DNA of 64,000 nucleotides from Vitellaria paradoxa (Eukaryota; Streptophyta; Magnoliopsida; Ericales; Sapotaceae). The stretch lies in contig CM034233.1 of the NCBI GenBank assembly GCA_019916065.1, positions 45,630,673-45,694,672 on the forward strand, given 5' to 3'. Shown in pieces: positions 35,347-46,800 of this stretch. The translations under genes were made by a program, and so were the position numbers. The stretch's first letter is position 1; each line of letters starts with the position of its first letter. The notes below the pieces were generated by a model, which saw only the letters and a program-made list of their open reading frames with translations, searched no databases and was not told the origin of the DNA.

Positions 35347-35680
35347 GAACCAACATTTGGGAGAGCCAGCACTAGGAGAAACCCAGAGTGGCTATTTCTT
35401 CGAACCAGCACTTGGGAAAAACCAAGTGCAGAAATCTTTCTAGACCAGCACTTGGTAAAACCAGGCATAGCAATCTTTTCCAACCAACACTAAGGAAAAT
35501 CTTGTGTGGCAATCTTTGCGAACCAGTACTTGATAAAACCAAGTGTGGTAATCTTTTCAAACCAAAACTAGCGAAAAACCTAGTGTGGCAATCTTTTCGA
35601 ACCAACATTTAGTACAATTAAGTGTGGCAATCTTTTCGAACCAACACTAGGGAAAACCTAGCGTGGTAATTTTTTCAACA
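35347..35680 (-). repeat. Minisatellite of ~39-bp units, each with a stem-loop
   Basis: About eight units of the form AACCARCAC...GTGTGGCAATCTTTTCG. Each has an inverted repeat around an A-rich loop. Examples are CACTTGG/CCAAGTG (35409-35428), CATTTA/TAAGTG (about 35606-35624) and CACTAGG/CCTAGCG (about 35645-35663). Arm sequences change between units while most pairing is kept. Tandem repeats between pol and the 3' LTR are known in Tat/Ogre elements. Confidence 0.8.
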
Positions 35681-35844
35681 ACACATTTTCTTTTGCATAG
35701 GCTTTTGAAGTTGCTTCTTTTAAATGTTCACCTACAAGAGATTTTATTAATACGCAATATACAATATTTAATAAAAATGCTTACATATAGAACAATTTTA
35801 AATGAGCAGTATTCCATGGCCTCTTGATTAGTCTTCCTTCTTGA

Positions 35845-37299
35845 TCATATAGCTTGTAAGCTCCATGTCGAGCACTTCCGTGACGTGGAAGGGTCCCTCC
35901 CAGTTTGCGCCGAGCTTCCTATCAGTTGATCTTTTCTGGCTTCCATCAACTTTCTTAGCATAAAGTCTCCAACCTTGGATTCTCTTGGTTTAACCCTTTT
36001 GTTGTACTTTCTCTTGGCGTCTTGTTGGTAATTTGTAAATCTAAGTGCATCCAGCTCCTTTTTCTCATCAATTAAGTCAAGACTCACCCCCATCACTATA
36101 TCGTCTTCCTCTGGTCAAAGGCTTAGGTTCGTATGGTCAGCAAGCCAACCTCCAATGGTATTATTGCCTCCATCCCATAAGCCAAAGAGAATGGAGACTC
36201 ACCAGTTGACCTTCTTGGGGTTGTCTTGTATGTCTATAGTACTAATGGAAGTTTGTCCACCCACTTTCCTTTAGCAACTTCTAGCTTCTTCTTGATGCCA
36301 TTTAATATAATCTTGTTTGAGGCTTCAACTTGATTGTTGCTCTAAGGATAGGTAGGTGTCAAATAGACATTCTAGATGCCATGCCTAAAACAATATTCCC
36401 TAAATAGAGCACTATCAAACTGTGTTCCATTGTCAAAAATAAGTGTCCTATGGATGTCATACTTTGTGATAATGTTCTTCCATACAAAACGGATGGTATC
36501 TACATCCTTTATGTGTACCAATGGCTCTGCTTCGACCCATTTAGTAAAATAATTAGTGCCGACCATTAGCCACTTTCTGTTTCCAATAGCAGCAGGTACT
36601 GGCCCCATTATATCAAGTCCCCATTAAGCAAAGAGCCATGGACTGGTGAGTAGACTAAGTTTCCAAGCAAGTCGATGAGGGATTGGTGCAAACTTTTGAT
36701 ACTTCTTACATTTACGAACATAGGCTTGAGCGTCTTTCCCCATCCTTAGCCACCAATAACCCTGAGTAATTGTTCTGTGGGCTGATGACCTGCCCCTAAT
36801 GTGTGCCCCAGAGACCCCTTCATGTATCTCATAAAGAAAATTCTGCACTTTATCAGGATGAACACAAAGAAGATAGGGGCCTGAAAAGGACTTCTTATAT
36901 AGTTTGTAGTCATGGGGAAGACAAAATCTCATGGCCTTGATCTTTAGCTTCCTTACCTCAATTTTGTCTTTTGGGAGGATGCCATCTTTTAGATAGGAAA
37001 TAATTGGATCCATCCAAGATGGACCCAAGTGACCACATAACACCTCTTCGCCCTTGGATACGCTCGACTTCTTAAGTACCTCTAAGAAGATTGTGTTAGT
37101 AAGCATGGTCCTTGGGGATGCAGCCAAAATTTCCAGGGCATCAGCATGGGCGTTTTGATCCCTTCCAACCAGCTCAATTCCCACTACGTTGAAGTGCTCT
37201 AGCCTTTTCTTTGACAACTCCAAATACTTGGCCATCCTTTCGTTCCTCGCCACATACTCTCCTTTCAATTGGTTTGCCTCTAATTGAGAGTTAGTCTTG
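35845..37299 (-). pseudogene. Element J pol, RNase H end and integrase
   Basis: Reading leftward, the end of RNase H resumes after element F with KGEYVARNERMAKYL and DQNAHADAL. The integrase zinc-binding region has IHEGVSGAHIRGRS and YVRKCKKYQKFAP (a Cys-x2-Cys has become Cys-x2-Tyr). The integrase core has a WGLDIMGP first Asp and an IFDNGTQFD second Asp. The C-terminal part has KRVKPRESKVGD near 35960. A stop replaces Gln just before WGLD, and other stops and shifts separate the pieces at 36610-36624 and 36100-36370. The glutamate of the D,D-E triad falls in a broken stretch and I could not place it. Confidence 0.85.
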
Positions 37300-37304
37300 A
37301 TTAG

Positions 37305-37461
37305 TGACTGCTTCTAAATTGTGCGTTTAACCCCCAAGTGCAAGGGTGTGCGGTATAGTTTTAACTCGATGAGTCCGAGGTCGAATCCACAGGGAGCCTA
37401 AGTTTTAGTTTCTAGGTCTAAGATTTTCTACGCCTAAGTTCAAGAATTGATTTAAAACAAG
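37305..37461 (-). repeat. Residual U5 end of element F's original 3' LTR
   Basis: It matches 50641-50803 of the 5' LTR closely (TGACYGCTTCTAAATTGTG, TCTAGGTMTAAGATTTTCT, CAAGAATTGATTTAAAACAAG) and stops exactly where a second LTR begins. It carries the outer ATTAG duplication, so it is the true outer edge of the element. Confidence 0.88.
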
Positions 37462-38172
37462 TGACCGACCCTAAATTGTGTTCGGGTTTTACCTTTCAAG
37501 TGCAAGACGGTACTCGCAGTTTTAACTCGGTGAGTCTGAGGTCGAATTCACAGGGAGCCTATGTTATTCAGTTTCTAGGTTGTAAGACAAATTTAAAACC
37601 TAACGTAACTAAAGTTTGGTATTCAATTGGAACTAATTCCTAAGGTTTTGCAGAATTAAAATTTAAACTAAAACTAAATTAATTTTACCTAAGAAATTAA
37701 ACAATTCAAATGTTTGATTTTCAAATTTAACTTAGTTAACTAATTTCGAAAGTACAACAATGTATTATGCTAAAATTCAAGGCAAATTAACTACTGCAAG
37801 GAATTGAAGTGACTAATAAAATTTGATAAAAAAAAGGGTTCTTGATTCAACTTACAAGTCCAAGTGATTCACTAATTCGCTATGGGATTTTTAGATGCAA
37901 CTTTGAATTATGGTTTTGTTTAAAAAGTGTTAAGAACATTAAAATCAAAGATCAGTACCAGTGATTTCAAACGAATATGGTTAAAGATCTTTGTTTTCGA
38001 ATGTTTTCTAAACAAACACGATCAAAGTTGAAATTGAATCCTATTATCTACTTGTTCCAAAAATGTTAAGAACATTTAAACCAAAAATCAATATCAGTGA
38101 TTTCAAATGAATATGATTAAAGATTTTTGTTTTTGAATGTTTTCGAAATAAGTAAAAATAGGTTTTAAAATC

Positions 38173-38218
38173 GTAGAGACCTTCGCATGTGCTTTCGTAA
38201 CCCATGCGAAGGGTCTAC
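38173..38218 (-). other. Conserved R/U5 stem-loop, 37462-39004 LTR copy
   Basis: Arms beginning GTAGAGACCTTCGCATG and ending CATGCGAAGGGTCTAC pair almost fully around a 13-nt loop. An adjacent CTTGATTC/GAATTAAG inverted repeat lies near 38252-38272. Confidence 0.6.
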
Positions 38219-38630
38219 ATACATCCCAGAGCTTTTCATGAACCACCCTTTCTTGATTCGTTGAATTAAGAACTAGGGTTTCTACTCGAACATGATTTTA
38301 AACAAAATGAAAGCAACAAACGTAAGCATAAACATTCGGTCTATCACTTAAAACCAAGAAATCATATATTTAAAAGAAGAAACGAAAATAAACTTACACA
38401 AAAAGTAACTCTAAAAGTGCGTAATGAAAAAGTAGTGCGACCAAGAACAAGCAAACATCCAACAAATCCATAAATCTTCTCTCAAAACGATGTAAAAACC
38501 ACTTAAAACTCTCAAGAAATAAACTAAAAAGTATTCGGGAGGCCTCCCTTGTTCAGCCGTACAAAGGTGTTATATATAGGTTAAGAAAAACCCTAGAAAA
38601 ATGAAGTAAAACGCGTGCCTAGGGCTTTGC

Positions 38631-38734
38631 TGGGGTCCGGACCCTTTGGGGAGGGGTCTGGACCCCAGAATATCAATTTCTCCAGATTCCTTCACTGTGG
38701 TCCGGACCCTTTGGGGAGGGGTCCAAACCCCAGA
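38631..38734 (-). promoter_or_regulatory. Double palindrome cassette upstream of TATA (GGTCCGGACC type)
   Basis: GGGGTCCGGACCC and GGGGTCTGGACCCC are separated by TTTGGGGA and form a stem of about 13 bp. A second similar copy follows after ~35 bp. On the minus strand it lies about 55 bp upstream of the TATA-like tract at 38571-38578. Confidence 0.5.
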
Positions 38735-39004
38735 ACCTTGGTTGATCCATTTTTCTTTCTCCTTCGCTTTGAGTCCTTGGGTTGGTCCAAACCATTCTTG
38801 ATGAAGCCTGAACCACAACTTCTCCTTCGTCTTCTAAGCCCTCTCTAACACTGTTAACTTCGTTTTTCTCATCCATTTCCCTACAAATAAGATAATAAAA
38901 CTTGTAAGTTACAAAATAATGTCAAAACTTTAAATTTAACCATTCAAATGCATTAAAATGTATCTAAATATAGAGTTTGTAATTACACTTTTCAAGTGTA
39001 ATCA

Positions 39005-40409
39005 CACCCCCCAACTTGAACATTGCTAGTCCCTAGCAATAACTTTATTAAAATGAAATGCAAATGCTACCCTATTTCTCTTTTCGTTGGAAACACGGCT
39101 ACACTTAGCTACGTGTAGTAAGCCCTTTAAATCTCTAGGTTCCCCCTAGTGGACAAGTAAGGTCTCATGAAGGTTTGCAGTGAATCTACCCACAAAATTC
39201 TATGGCATGATATTAATGTGTCAAAGAGTAATCAAGATCAACATTGAATTAGGCACAAATTCAACAAGTCACAAAATCCAAATATCTTGTGTAATTCCCC
39301 TGCACTAAGCATTCATTCATGGACTATCAAAATAGAAAGAACATATGTGCAAAGTTGTTTCATTCATTCCACAAGGTCGCATCAGCATAAATGGAACGAA
39401 GTTTCAACTTCAAATTCTCACAAGTTTCCACTCATAAACAAAGGAATTCACTCATCAAGGGTTCACACATACCTATTAGCAGATAATGCCATCCTAGTTG
39501 CACATAACCCCACAAATGAGTGAGTGAATCAAATCGAAGATCAAAGTGGACAGCTCACAAAAGTATTCCAATGCATATGTAAGAAATCACACCACACACC
39601 CTACACAAGACCACTACATGCACAATATAAGAGTTGCTTGCTTAGAATCCACTAGGTCTTTATTTTGGTTGTAACTTGGCCAAGGGTAATGGTTTACAAC
39701 GGAAGATATGGAAGTCAAAGCACATGCCTTGGGATAAAAGTGTTTAAGTGCACACACATCCCAACTACCTTTTTTTCTTTCTAACCCAAACAAGGATCCC
39801 AACAAGAAACTTATTCATGCTAAATACTACCCATGGGATAATTTAAAAAATGTGAGATGAAAGAAAATGTGATAAAGAGCATTATGTTCAATTCTTTCAA
39901 AAATAACGGTTTTAGGCTCAAAGTCTCACAATAGAGAGGTTCTTAAGTCTCCACTTGTGTCTTGACATACCTGATGGACTATGTTTCATGAACTCTGTTC
40001 CCTAACACACTGTCATTACCTTGATCTCAAGTAAAAAGTCTGCTATACATTTGAAAAATTTATACTCAATCTGTAACTTTAGTTACCTACTCACAAATGA
40101 AATCAAAACATTCCTTATTTCCATGACTACTACCAATCTCAAACTAGCTATACACCCCCACATTAGTCACTATATGTCAAAAATTTTCATGCAATGAAAT
40201 CATGTTCTGCCATGCAATCATGCACCCCCCAACTAAACCCACACATTGTCCCCAATGTGTGTTATGTAGCCATAACTAGAACAAAGGAAGGTGACTACGG
40301 ATGCATATATAAATCGAAATATAAGTGACTAATGACATGAAGTGGATAAGAATAAGAAAGGAAAGAATAAGATAAAAGACAAAAATAAAAATAAAGAAAA
40401 GCTTAAATA
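39005..40409 (-). other. Element F 3' noncoding region with two polypurine-tract/hairpin modules
   Basis: Beside the LTR, the minus strand reads AAGTTGGGGGGTG, with the hairpin ATTGCTAG-TCC-CTAGCAAT (about 39020-39039). A second module near 40220-40262 pairs CACACATTG with CAATGTGTG around TCCC, again next to a G6 tract. The middle (39100-39830) matches element I's 2140-2800. No gene is seen. Confidence 0.7.
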
Positions 40410-40960
40410 TTACCTCATGCCGTCATCAAAAGAAGTAAGTGCATCATGAAGAACAAGGGAAACCAGGTGTAAGAACTCCAGCAATTGAGGTGATATAATA
40501 GTCTTCACAGTTGGCTCACTATCATCGTACTTACCAATTTCATTAGGTACATCTTCTAGGGGTGGCATATCTTCCCAATTAGGCAAATTCTCAGATGACG
40601 TAATGGATAGGTGGTCAAAGTCAGTGGGTGGGGCATCAGGCCACTCTTGAGCTATAACAATTTCCACCCATTCCATTCTAACATTTATCTTTAGGTCTAC
40701 TTCATCCATTAGGCAGCCTCAAAAAATTGATGGGGTGCTAAAGCGAAAAATGGGGGAACATATTCAGATAAAGGTAATATATTACCTTCTATAAACAAAT
40801 TGTCAGGCCAGGAACCCAAACTACTCTTAGAACTCACAGAGGAACTCTCGGAGTCACTCTCGTTGCTACTACTAGATGACAAAACATCCCACTTACGCTT
40901 GTGATCCCTGACACTATCCACATTAGCATCTTGGTTAACATCCGTATTCAATGCAGTCAA
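40410..40960 (-). pseudogene. Uncharacterised acidic ORF pair downstream of Athila ORF3
   Basis: The first frame (40960-40709, 83 codons) has a Ser-rich run (SSSSSNESDSESSSVSS). It ends in TAA overlapping, as TAATG, the ATG of the second frame (40709-40410, 99 codons), which is acidic (EDMPPLEDVPNE). They may be one exon split by a one-base shift or two true frames. I recognise no domain. They could be the C-terminal exon of the third ORF or an independent small gene. Confidence 0.4.
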
Positions 40961-41233
40961 AGTGTACTTGTGCTTTCATAAATCAAACAAGTAAAGCTTT
41001 AAATCATGACGCAAGAGATAGCAGTAAGCAAGAAGTAATTAACCGGCACAATCATAACATAAACATAATAAATAGAAAAATAAATTAAAATCAAAATAAA
41101 ATTACCATTCTAATAAAAACAATAACCGATTTTAGGGGTACAAATTTAAACCAATAATTCACACCTAACTCGCAAAACAATAATCAACTTACAATTAAAC
41201 AAAATAAAAAAGAAATATAAAGATAGATCTTCT

Positions 41234-42337
41234 CTAAACGTGTGGTGTAGGGTGAGGAGAACCACGAAGGTGATCTAAGATGCATTGTAGAAGATGAGTC
41301 TGTGTCTGTTGTTCCTGCCGCATCTCTTGTTGTGTCTGTTGCATCCGCATGAGCAATTCATGATCCTTTTCCTGATTATGTTCAAGGCGGTCCAATTGGT
41401 CTGCTAAATCTGCAATGGAAACTTCGGGCTCATCATCCTCGTCCTTTGGATGCTGAGATCCACTCCCCTCCTCCATGTTTCTTGTAACTGGTCTCTTTGT
41501 TGTGCTCTTTGCCAAATTACCCCTAGATTTAGCATACAATGTGGTAGTGAGGGGTTTAAGTCTAGGAGCTATGGGCAAATCCTCTGTGATATTTGCACCC
41601 TTTCGGCAGAATATATCCATTAGTGCTCCCCCAAATGGAATACCGGACTGACCTCCTGGATGGTCGAAGGTGTATGCAATCTGATGCCAGATAAAAGAAG
41701 GGAGATCAATCGACATCCCGGTCCCAATAGCATAGATCAATTGAGCTCGTGAGGGACTACAATCAGAATTCCTAGTCTGGGGTAAAAGGTTGGTGCACAA
41801 GAACATATGAAGAGCCTAATATTTGGCATTTAGTGTAAAAAGTGGCTGTTTATACTCCCCAGTCCACTCTTGATTGTCAGATAAAATTTCTCTCGCTATT
41901 ATCAGTAAAGGTGGACTTCCTTCTACCGGGTAGGCAAATTCGGGATTCTGCACCCGAGGTAATTGGAGTGCTTCTGCAAAATCATCTGGGGTTAATTGAA
42001 TCTCAACACCTCGGACCCACCTAGTCAATTTCTCTCGTCCCTTCCTCTGGTTTATCGAATTTGCTTTTATATTTGCAAAGAACTCCCGAACAAGGTCAAT
42101 GATGCAGGATGTGTGGAATTGGACAATATGTAACCACTGTCAGCCCTCAAAATTTTGAAAGAGCAAGAATTCTTCACTGTGAAATTGGTCAATTTTCCAA
42201 AATCTCTCAACTACTACAGGCTTATGACACCACACGTCATCATACTGAAGTTCAGCCTCCAAATTCCAGAATCAGTTACGATCAAAAGACGGTGTTCCCA
42301 ATTGCCTATTAGCTCTCTTCTTGGTTCGTGATGCCAT
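41234..42337 (-). pseudogene. Athila third ORF (env-position; putative plant transposon protein-like)
   Basis: ATG at 42337 (MASRTKKRANRQLG). The frame stays open apart from three premature stops (near 42280, 42130 and 41813) to TAG at 41234. The middle resembles the plant 'putative plant transposon protein' domain: a VREFFANIKANS start, then EIQLTPDDFAEALQLP and later SRAQLIYAIGTGMSIDLPS. The C-terminal third is charged and Gln-rich (QQTQQEMRQEQQTQ), probably coiled coil. I see no signal peptide or membrane span, so an envelope role is not supported. It sits between pol and the 3' LTR as in other Athila elements. Confidence 0.75.
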
Positions 42338-43328
42338 TGAACTACCAAGGGGTAAATATTGGTGCACAAGATTAGAACAATCCCTATGTCCACACAAATT
42401 CACTGGCCCATTATGAATAAAACATGTTAATTAAAAGGGAATTGAATTGGTAGCATGGGACCACAAAGATGGTTCATGTCCTCCAACGATGGTGAGTATG
42501 GTTTCTTTCCAAAATTGGGGCCTACCTTTGAAAAACCCTTTAAGCAATATGTTAATTAAGCATGAAAGATATCCTAATTGAAACAAAAAAAAGATAATAA
42601 AAAATAAAAAATCCCCATTCGGCAACCACACTCCCACCCGTGAAGGGACATGAGGACCCATGGGTGGGTCCTCCACTTGATGAAAATTCTACTTTAAAGC
42701 TACAATCGAGCCCAATATAGGATGAAAATCCATTAAAAGCTAATTTGGAATGAGATTGTAGGACAAAACTTGAAGAAGAACCCATATAACCAAAGCTTGG
42801 GGTTAGGGCTCCAATGGAGGAAGAAGAATACTCACTTTACTTGAAGAACCCCAAAACTTGAAAAAAAACAAAGCAAGGAAATTTCTGCACAATCCTCAAG
42901 ATTTCATCAACCCGTGGCCTAGGATGTCTTGGAATGAAGGGGGGAGTGTTTGGGTTGGGAGGAATCAAAAGTGGAAGGGTGAGGGAAAGAGTACTCGGCC
43001 GAAACAAAAAGGAGTTTCTTTTTTTTTTTCTTTTTGGGTTTTAAACGTTGCAGTGTCCGGATGCCTAAGAGATGTCCGGACGGGCTGAATTCAATGACCC
43101 ACTGTGGTCTGGATGGTGTGATAGGTGTCCAGACAGGCCGAGATTACTGACTTACTACTGTCTGGACAGGTCAGAGGTGTCCGGACGGCCGAGCTTGCTT
43201 TGGGTATTTTCCATTTTTTTTTGAAAGGCATTTATCTAAAATTACTAAGAAATAACTATCCTCCACCTAAATTTAAGTCCTATTCTAACCAATTTACAAC
43301 AAAAAATCCTTCGAGTATGAACTACTCA
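42338..43328 (-). promoter_or_regulatory. Spacer before ORF3 with palindrome cassettes and leader-like sequence
   Basis: At 43051-43192 are six GTCCGGAC/GTCTGGAC words like those in F's 5' LTR cassette (51874-51966). Just downstream in sense is a TTTAAA TATA-like word (43041) and a TTTCGGCCGAGTAC segment resembling sequence after the TATA box in Athila LTRs. A pyrimidine-rich, leader-like stretch leads to ORF3. It looks like an internal promoter. Transcription from it is inferred. Confidence 0.5.
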
Positions 43329-45571
43329 TAAGGTGGGGGATCCAAGAGATCCCACGTCTCAATTAAACCAACGAAATTCTCCAAGTATGGTTGTAATCTG
43401 TGTCCATTCACCTTAAATCGATGCCTACTCTTCGGGTTTTCAATTTCAATGGCTCTATGGTATGATACATATGTTACAATGAACGGTCCCGACCACTTAG
43501 ATTGTAATTTACCCGGGAATAAGTGTAGTCATGAGCGATAAAGAAGTACTTTCTGACCTTCATGGAATGATCATTGTGCAATATGCTGATCATGCACTTT
43601 CTTCATCTTTTCTTTTGAAATTAATGCATTTTCATAGGCATCATTTCGTAACTCGTCCATTTCTACAATTTGTAGTTTACAGTGCAACCCTGATTCATCA
43701 ATATTGGCATTAAATTACTTAATTGCCCAATAAGCTTTATGCTCTAATTCCAGGGGCAAGTGGCACGACTTACCATAAACTAACCGATAAGGTGACATTC
43801 CCAAGGTAGTTTTATATGCAGTACTATATGCCCATAGGGAATCTATCAACCTTAGTGACCAATCCTTGCGATTTGGATTAACTGTCTTTTCTAAAATTTG
43901 CTTGATTTCCCTGTTTGCAAGCTCTACTTGGCCACTTGTCTGGGGGTGATAAGGAGTACTCACTCTATGCACTACCTCGTATTTAAGCAGTGGGGTTCCC
44001 ACTGGCTGGTTACAGAAATGCTTTCCTCCATCACTGATTATTGCTCGAGGCACCCCAAAGCGTGAAAATATATTTTCGTGGAGGAATTTGAGCACGACTT
44101 TGTGATCATTAGTCTTAGTGGCAACTACTTCTACCCATTTAGACTCGTAATCAACTCCCACTAGTATGAATTCATACCCAAAAGATACTAGAAAAGGGCC
44201 TATGAAATCTATTCCCCAACAGTCGAATACTTCTAATACGAGAATAGGGGATAGAGGCATCATATTCCTTCGGGTCAAGCTACCTAAACGTTGAAACCTA
44301 TCACAAGTGGTGCAGAAATGATGTATGTCTTTGAATAACGTAGGCCAGTAAAATTCACATTGTAAAATTTTGGCAGCCGTTTTGTTTGTGGAGAAATGGC
44401 CACCACATGCTTGAGAATGACAAAACGCTATTATCCCTGGGGCTTCCCACTCGGGAATACATCGTCGAATAACTTGATCGGGACAATATTTGAACAAGTA
44501 CGGATCATCCCAAAAGAAAACTTGTACATTCCTAAGGAATTTCTTCCTATCCTTGGAGCTTCATTCATTTGGGATTTTACTTGTCACTAAGTAATTAGCA
44601 ATATCAACTTACTAAGGTGGATTGGAGGCTGTTATTACTTGTACGTGAAACAACTGTTCATCCGGGAAGCTATCATCGATTTGAGTATCGTCTTTGGGGT
44701 AAGCTTCTACTAGTAACTGTGACAGATGATCCGCTACAATGTTCTCCACACCCTTCTTATGTCTTATTTCGAGGTCAAACTCCTGTAATAATAGTATCCA
44801 TCGAATTAACCATGGTTTGGCCTCTTGTTTGGTTAACAGATACTTAAGTGCTGAATGATCAGTGAAAACGATAACCGTCGAACCAATGAGATAAGATCAA
44901 AATTTCTCAAAGGCGAAAACAACTGCTATTAATTCCTTTTTAGTTGTTGTATAGTTCTTTTGCGCGTCATTAAGAGTTTTACTAGCATAATAAATGACAT
45001 GCGCTTTTTCATCCCTTCTCTGTCCTAACATTGCTCTAATAGCATGGTCACTAGCGTCACACATAAGTTCAAATGGTAGTGACCAATCAGGGGACTGTAA
45101 TATAAGAGTTGTAGTTAGACATCCCTTGAGTTTATCAAAAGCTTGCTGGCATTGATCAGTCCATTCAAATGGGGTATCCTGTGTTAGTAACTGACACAAG
45201 GGTCTGGAAATTTCACTGAATGACTGAATAAATCATCGACAAAAACCAGCGTGCCCTAAGAATGATCTGATATCCTTTACTGCTTGAGGTGTGGGAAGTT
45301 TTTGTATCAAATCTACCTTAGCTTGATCTACCCGAATTCCATCTTTTGAAACTGTGACCTAATACTATGCCTTGTGTTACCATAAAATGACACTTTTCCC
45401 AGTTAAGCACAAGGTTCTTTTCCTCACATTCTGTCAGCACTAGATCAAGGTGTTACAAGCACTGCTCGAATGAGTCTCCATAGATAGAAAAATCATCCAT
45501 AAAGACTTCGACAATTTCTTCTACCATTTCACTAAATATACTGATCATGCAGCGCTGAAAAGTAGCAGGGG
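43329..45571 (-). pseudogene. Element F pol, second part: RT end, RNase H, integrase
   Basis: It continues the RT frame left of solo LTR E with an RCMISIFSEM segment and an intact FMDDFSIY catalytic motif (45491-45502). RNase H (about 45200-44600) has PFELMCDASD, YYASKTLNDAQ and NYTTTKKELIAV. Integrase (44497-43715) has an [10 protein letters not shown] zinc region and the triad as [18 protein letters not shown] and [11 protein letters not shown], so all three acidic residues are present. The end (43560-43329) has WSGPFIVTYVSYHRAIEIEN and the FKVNGHRLQPYL tail to a TAG. Stops and frameshifts occur near 45235, 45350, 44500 and 43525. Confidence 0.88.
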
Positions 45572-46220
45572 TGACCGACCCTAAAAAGTGTTTCGGGTTC
45601 TACCTCTCAAGTGCAAGAGGGCAGTCGTAGTTTTAAAACTCGGTGAGTCCGAGGTCGAATCCACAGGGAGGGCTTTGTTAAAAGCTCTAGACTTGTTCTC
45701 TTAATTAGTAGGTGAACCTAAATTAATTTAAACTAATTTTTTAGCAACTCAAACTTTTGTTTTAGATTCTAAATGAAAGAAATTCAATTTAATTTAAAAA
45801 TGCAAACAGAGCATCTACTCTAAATTCTAAAGCGAATAAATCAACTCATAAATTAAATTAAATAACAAGCATAATACTAAAAAGGTTCTTGATCCAACTT
45901 TCAGGTCTGGGTAGTTCATTACTTTACCTTGGGATGTTTTTATTCAAAACTAGATTAGGGTTTAATTCGAAAAGTGTTAAGAATATTTTAATCAAAGGTC
46001 AGTACCAGTGATCTCAACCGGATATGGTTAAAAACCTTTGTTTCCGAAAGTTTTTCAAACAAACGAAACTAGAATTGAATTCGAAACCTATTTTTAACCT
46101 TATTCGAAAGTATGTAAACGGTTATATTCCAAAACCCATACCAGTGACTTCAAACGAGTGTGGTTAAAGATTTTCGATTTCAAATGTTTTCGAAACAAGT
46201 TGAAAATAGATTTTAACACG

Positions 46221-46320
46221 GTAGATCCTTACGCATGAGCTCTCACAACCCATGCGAAGGGTCTACTAACACCCCAAGGTTTTTCGTGAACTACCCATTC
46301 TTGATTCGTTGAATCAAGAA
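46221..46320 (-). other. Two adjacent conserved stem-loops in LTR E
   Basis: The first (46221-46266) pairs GTAGATCCTTACGCATG with CATGCGAAGGGTCTAC. The second (46298-46320) is a perfect 10-bp inverted repeat TTCTTGATTC/GAATCAAGAA with a 3-nt loop. They are separated by about 30 bp and followed by CTAGGGTTTTACG. In sense they lie downstream of the presumed transcription start. Confidence 0.6.
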
Positions 46321-46707
46321 CTAGGGTTTTACGCTAAAACTACTTTAAACATCACAAAAACGATAAAAGAACATTCTATCATGCGAAAAAGGAATCGAAA
46401 CAAGCAAAACATTATATTACGAAGTAAATCGAAATAAATCGAAGTACAACTTACAATGTAACTCGAATGTAAAAGAAAAGATGAACAAGTAATACGAAGA
46501 CAATGATGAAAACTCCAAAAACCTTCATAAATCCACACGTCCAAGCGTACAAATCACTCTAAAATTAATCAAAACCTAATCTAACTCTCAATCTAAAGTG
46601 TAGGAAACAAAGAGAGGCGTCCCCTTTCATAGCCGTTCCATGGGTCTTTAAAAAGATGCCACAAAACCCTAGAAGAGGAGCTTTCACGTGGCTATTGTAA
46701 ATCACGG

Positions 46708-46800
46708 GTGGTCCCGACCGTCTGGAGAGGGGGTCGGGACCGTCTGAAGTTTTGAACTTTCTGTGGTCCCGACCATCTGGGTGACGGTGGAGACCGTCTA
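46708..46800 (-). promoter_or_regulatory. Palindrome cassette, GGTCCCGACC type (LTR E)
   Basis: GTGGTCCCGACCGTCTGG pairs with GGGTCGGGACCGTCTG, and a second GTGGTCCCGACCATCTGG follows. It lies just upstream, in minus sense, of a TTTAAAAA TATA-like word near 46650. Confidence 0.45.

Larger units (their letters stand above)
37462..39004 (-). repeat. Second-subtype Athila LTR forming element F's present 3' LTR
   Basis: It spans TGACCGACCC to GTGTAATCA on the plus strand. It is more like solo LTRs A and E than like F's own 5' LTR. A polypurine tract lies immediately to its right (39005). It has a TATA-like TATATATA at 38571-38578, a double cassette at 38631-38734 and the stem-loop at 38173-38218. 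The best explanation is insertion of a related element into F's 3' LTR, then recombination that deleted the material between. Confidence 0.8.

Noticed and set aside
35347..35680. Possible CRISPR array
   Set aside because: Units are contiguous and diverged, with no unique spacers, in a plant retrotransposon.
41234..42337. True envelope gene in Athila element F
   Set aside because: No signal peptide or membrane span is visible; the frame matches a plant transposon protein-like domain instead.
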